Source: Candidatus Halomonas stercoripullorum (GTDB lineage Bacteria > Pseudomonadota > Gammaproteobacteria > Pseudomonadales > Halomonadaceae). From it: DNA of 6,133 bases. Positions 5,866 through 6,133 of this stretch are shown here, piece after piece; the stretch's first letter is position 1; every line of letters starts with the position of its first letter. The position numbers were made by a program, and so were the translations under genes. The stretch covers positions 1 through 6,133 of the forward strand of contig DXFC01000283.1 in the NCBI GenBank assembly GCA_019114645.1. Direction: 5' to 3'. A model generated the notes under the pieces. That model saw only the letters and a program-made list of their open reading frames with translations, was not told the DNA's origin and did not search any database.

Positions 5866-5892
5866 GCGATGCCGGGATTATCCCGGCATCGC
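5866..5892. terminator. Perfect 12-bp hairpin between DAHP synthase and DUF3087 genes
   Basis: GCGATGCCGGGA (5866-5877) and its exact complement (5881-5892) enclose a 3-nt loop. It sits 36 nt past the DAHP synthase stop and 9 nt before the AGGAG of the DUF3087 gene. Neither side has a T tract, so it is not a canonical Rho-independent terminator. It may weaken read-through, protect mRNA ends, or be a dispersed intergenic repeat. The stem is certain; the terminator role is only a guess. Confidence 0.5.
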
Positions 5893-5927
5893 CATGGCGA
5901 GTACAGACTCACGCTGACAAAGCGCTG

Positions 5928-6133
5928 CTAGCGCAGTGTCGCAGCCGCCTCCAGGAGCAGTTCCCGGGTCTCGCGCCAGCCCAGGCAAGGATCGGTGATC
6001 GACACTCCATAACGCAGCTCGCCGGGCACCAGCGCCTGGCAACCCTCACTCAGGTGACTCTCCAGCATCAGCCCCATCACTCCTGTCTCACCGGCAGCCC
6101 GCTGGGCCACTACGTCACGCAGCACATCGATCT
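5928..6133 (-). CDS. Class I DAHP synthase (3-deoxy-7-phosphoheptulonate synthase), C-terminal part
   Basis: This enzyme condenses phosphoenolpyruvate and erythrose 4-phosphate to DAHP, the first step of the shikimate pathway. Only the last 67 complete codons are in the window; the frame runs open to the right edge (reading IDVLRDVVAQR from the edge), so the GTG at 6125 is not a start. The tail matches the AroF/AroG/AroH type: GLMLESHLSEGCQAL (aligned with GVMVESHLVEGNQ of E. coli AroG), LRYGVSITDPCLGW, and a short C-terminal helix ending at TAG 5928-5930. The feedback-sensing residues lie in the missing part, so the Phe-, Tyr- or Trp-sensitive isozyme cannot be named and no symbol is given. 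Confidence 0.93.
   Translation of the reverse strand, partial: IDVLRDVVAQRAAGETGVMGLMLESHLSEGCQALVPGELRYGVSITDPCLGWRETRELLLEAAATLR

Noticed and set aside
5922..5934. GCGCT-GCT-AGCGC stem over the DAHP synthase stop codon
   Set aside because: It is a short 5-bp stem in GC-rich sequence with no T tract, weaker than the nearby 12-bp hairpin.
1..6133. Mobile element, CRISPR array, phage or toxin-antitoxin system
   Set aside because: No transposase or integrase, no direct-repeat array, no tRNA or attachment site, and no break in composition were seen; every long interval is a housekeeping gene.

Overview
The window reads as an ordinary, densely packed chromosomal segment of a moderately GC-rich gammaproteobacterium. 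Gene order and protein sequence point to the Halomonas/Chromohalobacter or Pseudomonas neighbourhood: ubiB-hisE-tatA-tatB-tatC is close to the pseudomonad ubiB-hisI-hisE-tatABC order, HemB is of the Pseudomonas magnesium-dependent type, and a DUF3087 membrane protein sits next to it. That placement is inferred from remembered family sequences; no search was run. All genes look intact except the two cut by the window edges, and there is no sign of a mobile element, CRISPR array, tRNA or rRNA.

Layout. Bases 1-3333 (+) hold one apparent operon: the 3' five-sixths of ubiB (ubiquinone biosynthesis kinase-like protein), hisE (histidine step 2), then tatA, tatB and tatC (twin-arginine protein export). 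Spacings shrink from 51 and 46 nt to 6 nt and finally a 4-nt ATGA overlap between tatB and tatC. The unit ends in a strong bidirectional terminator (3361-3398) shared with the convergent elbB gene (3413-4075, -), a DJ-1/PfpI-type glyoxalase-like protein.

A 246-nt divergent region (4076-4321) separates elbB from hemB (4322-5329, +; porphobilinogen synthase). It carries one or two extended -10 promoter candidates for hemB, a weak candidate for elbB, and an inverted repeat in the presumed hemB 5' leader. HemB most likely starts at TTG 4322. hemB meets a convergent DUF3087 gene (5334-5846, -) only 4 nt away, with no terminator between them. Upstream of DUF3087 lie a perfect 12-bp hairpin (5866-5892) and the 3' end of a class I DAHP synthase gene (5928-6133, -; first step of the shikimate pathway).

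Functionally the window mixes respiratory and envelope functions (ubiquinone, Tat export of folded, often cofactor-containing redox proteins, haem synthesis) with two amino-acid pathway genes (hisE, DAHP synthase). I found no convincing undescribed system. The points most worth checking are the absence of hisI between ubiB and hisE, the hemB leader structure and TTG start, the A9 tract at the end of tatC, and the unspaced hemB/DUF3087 convergence.
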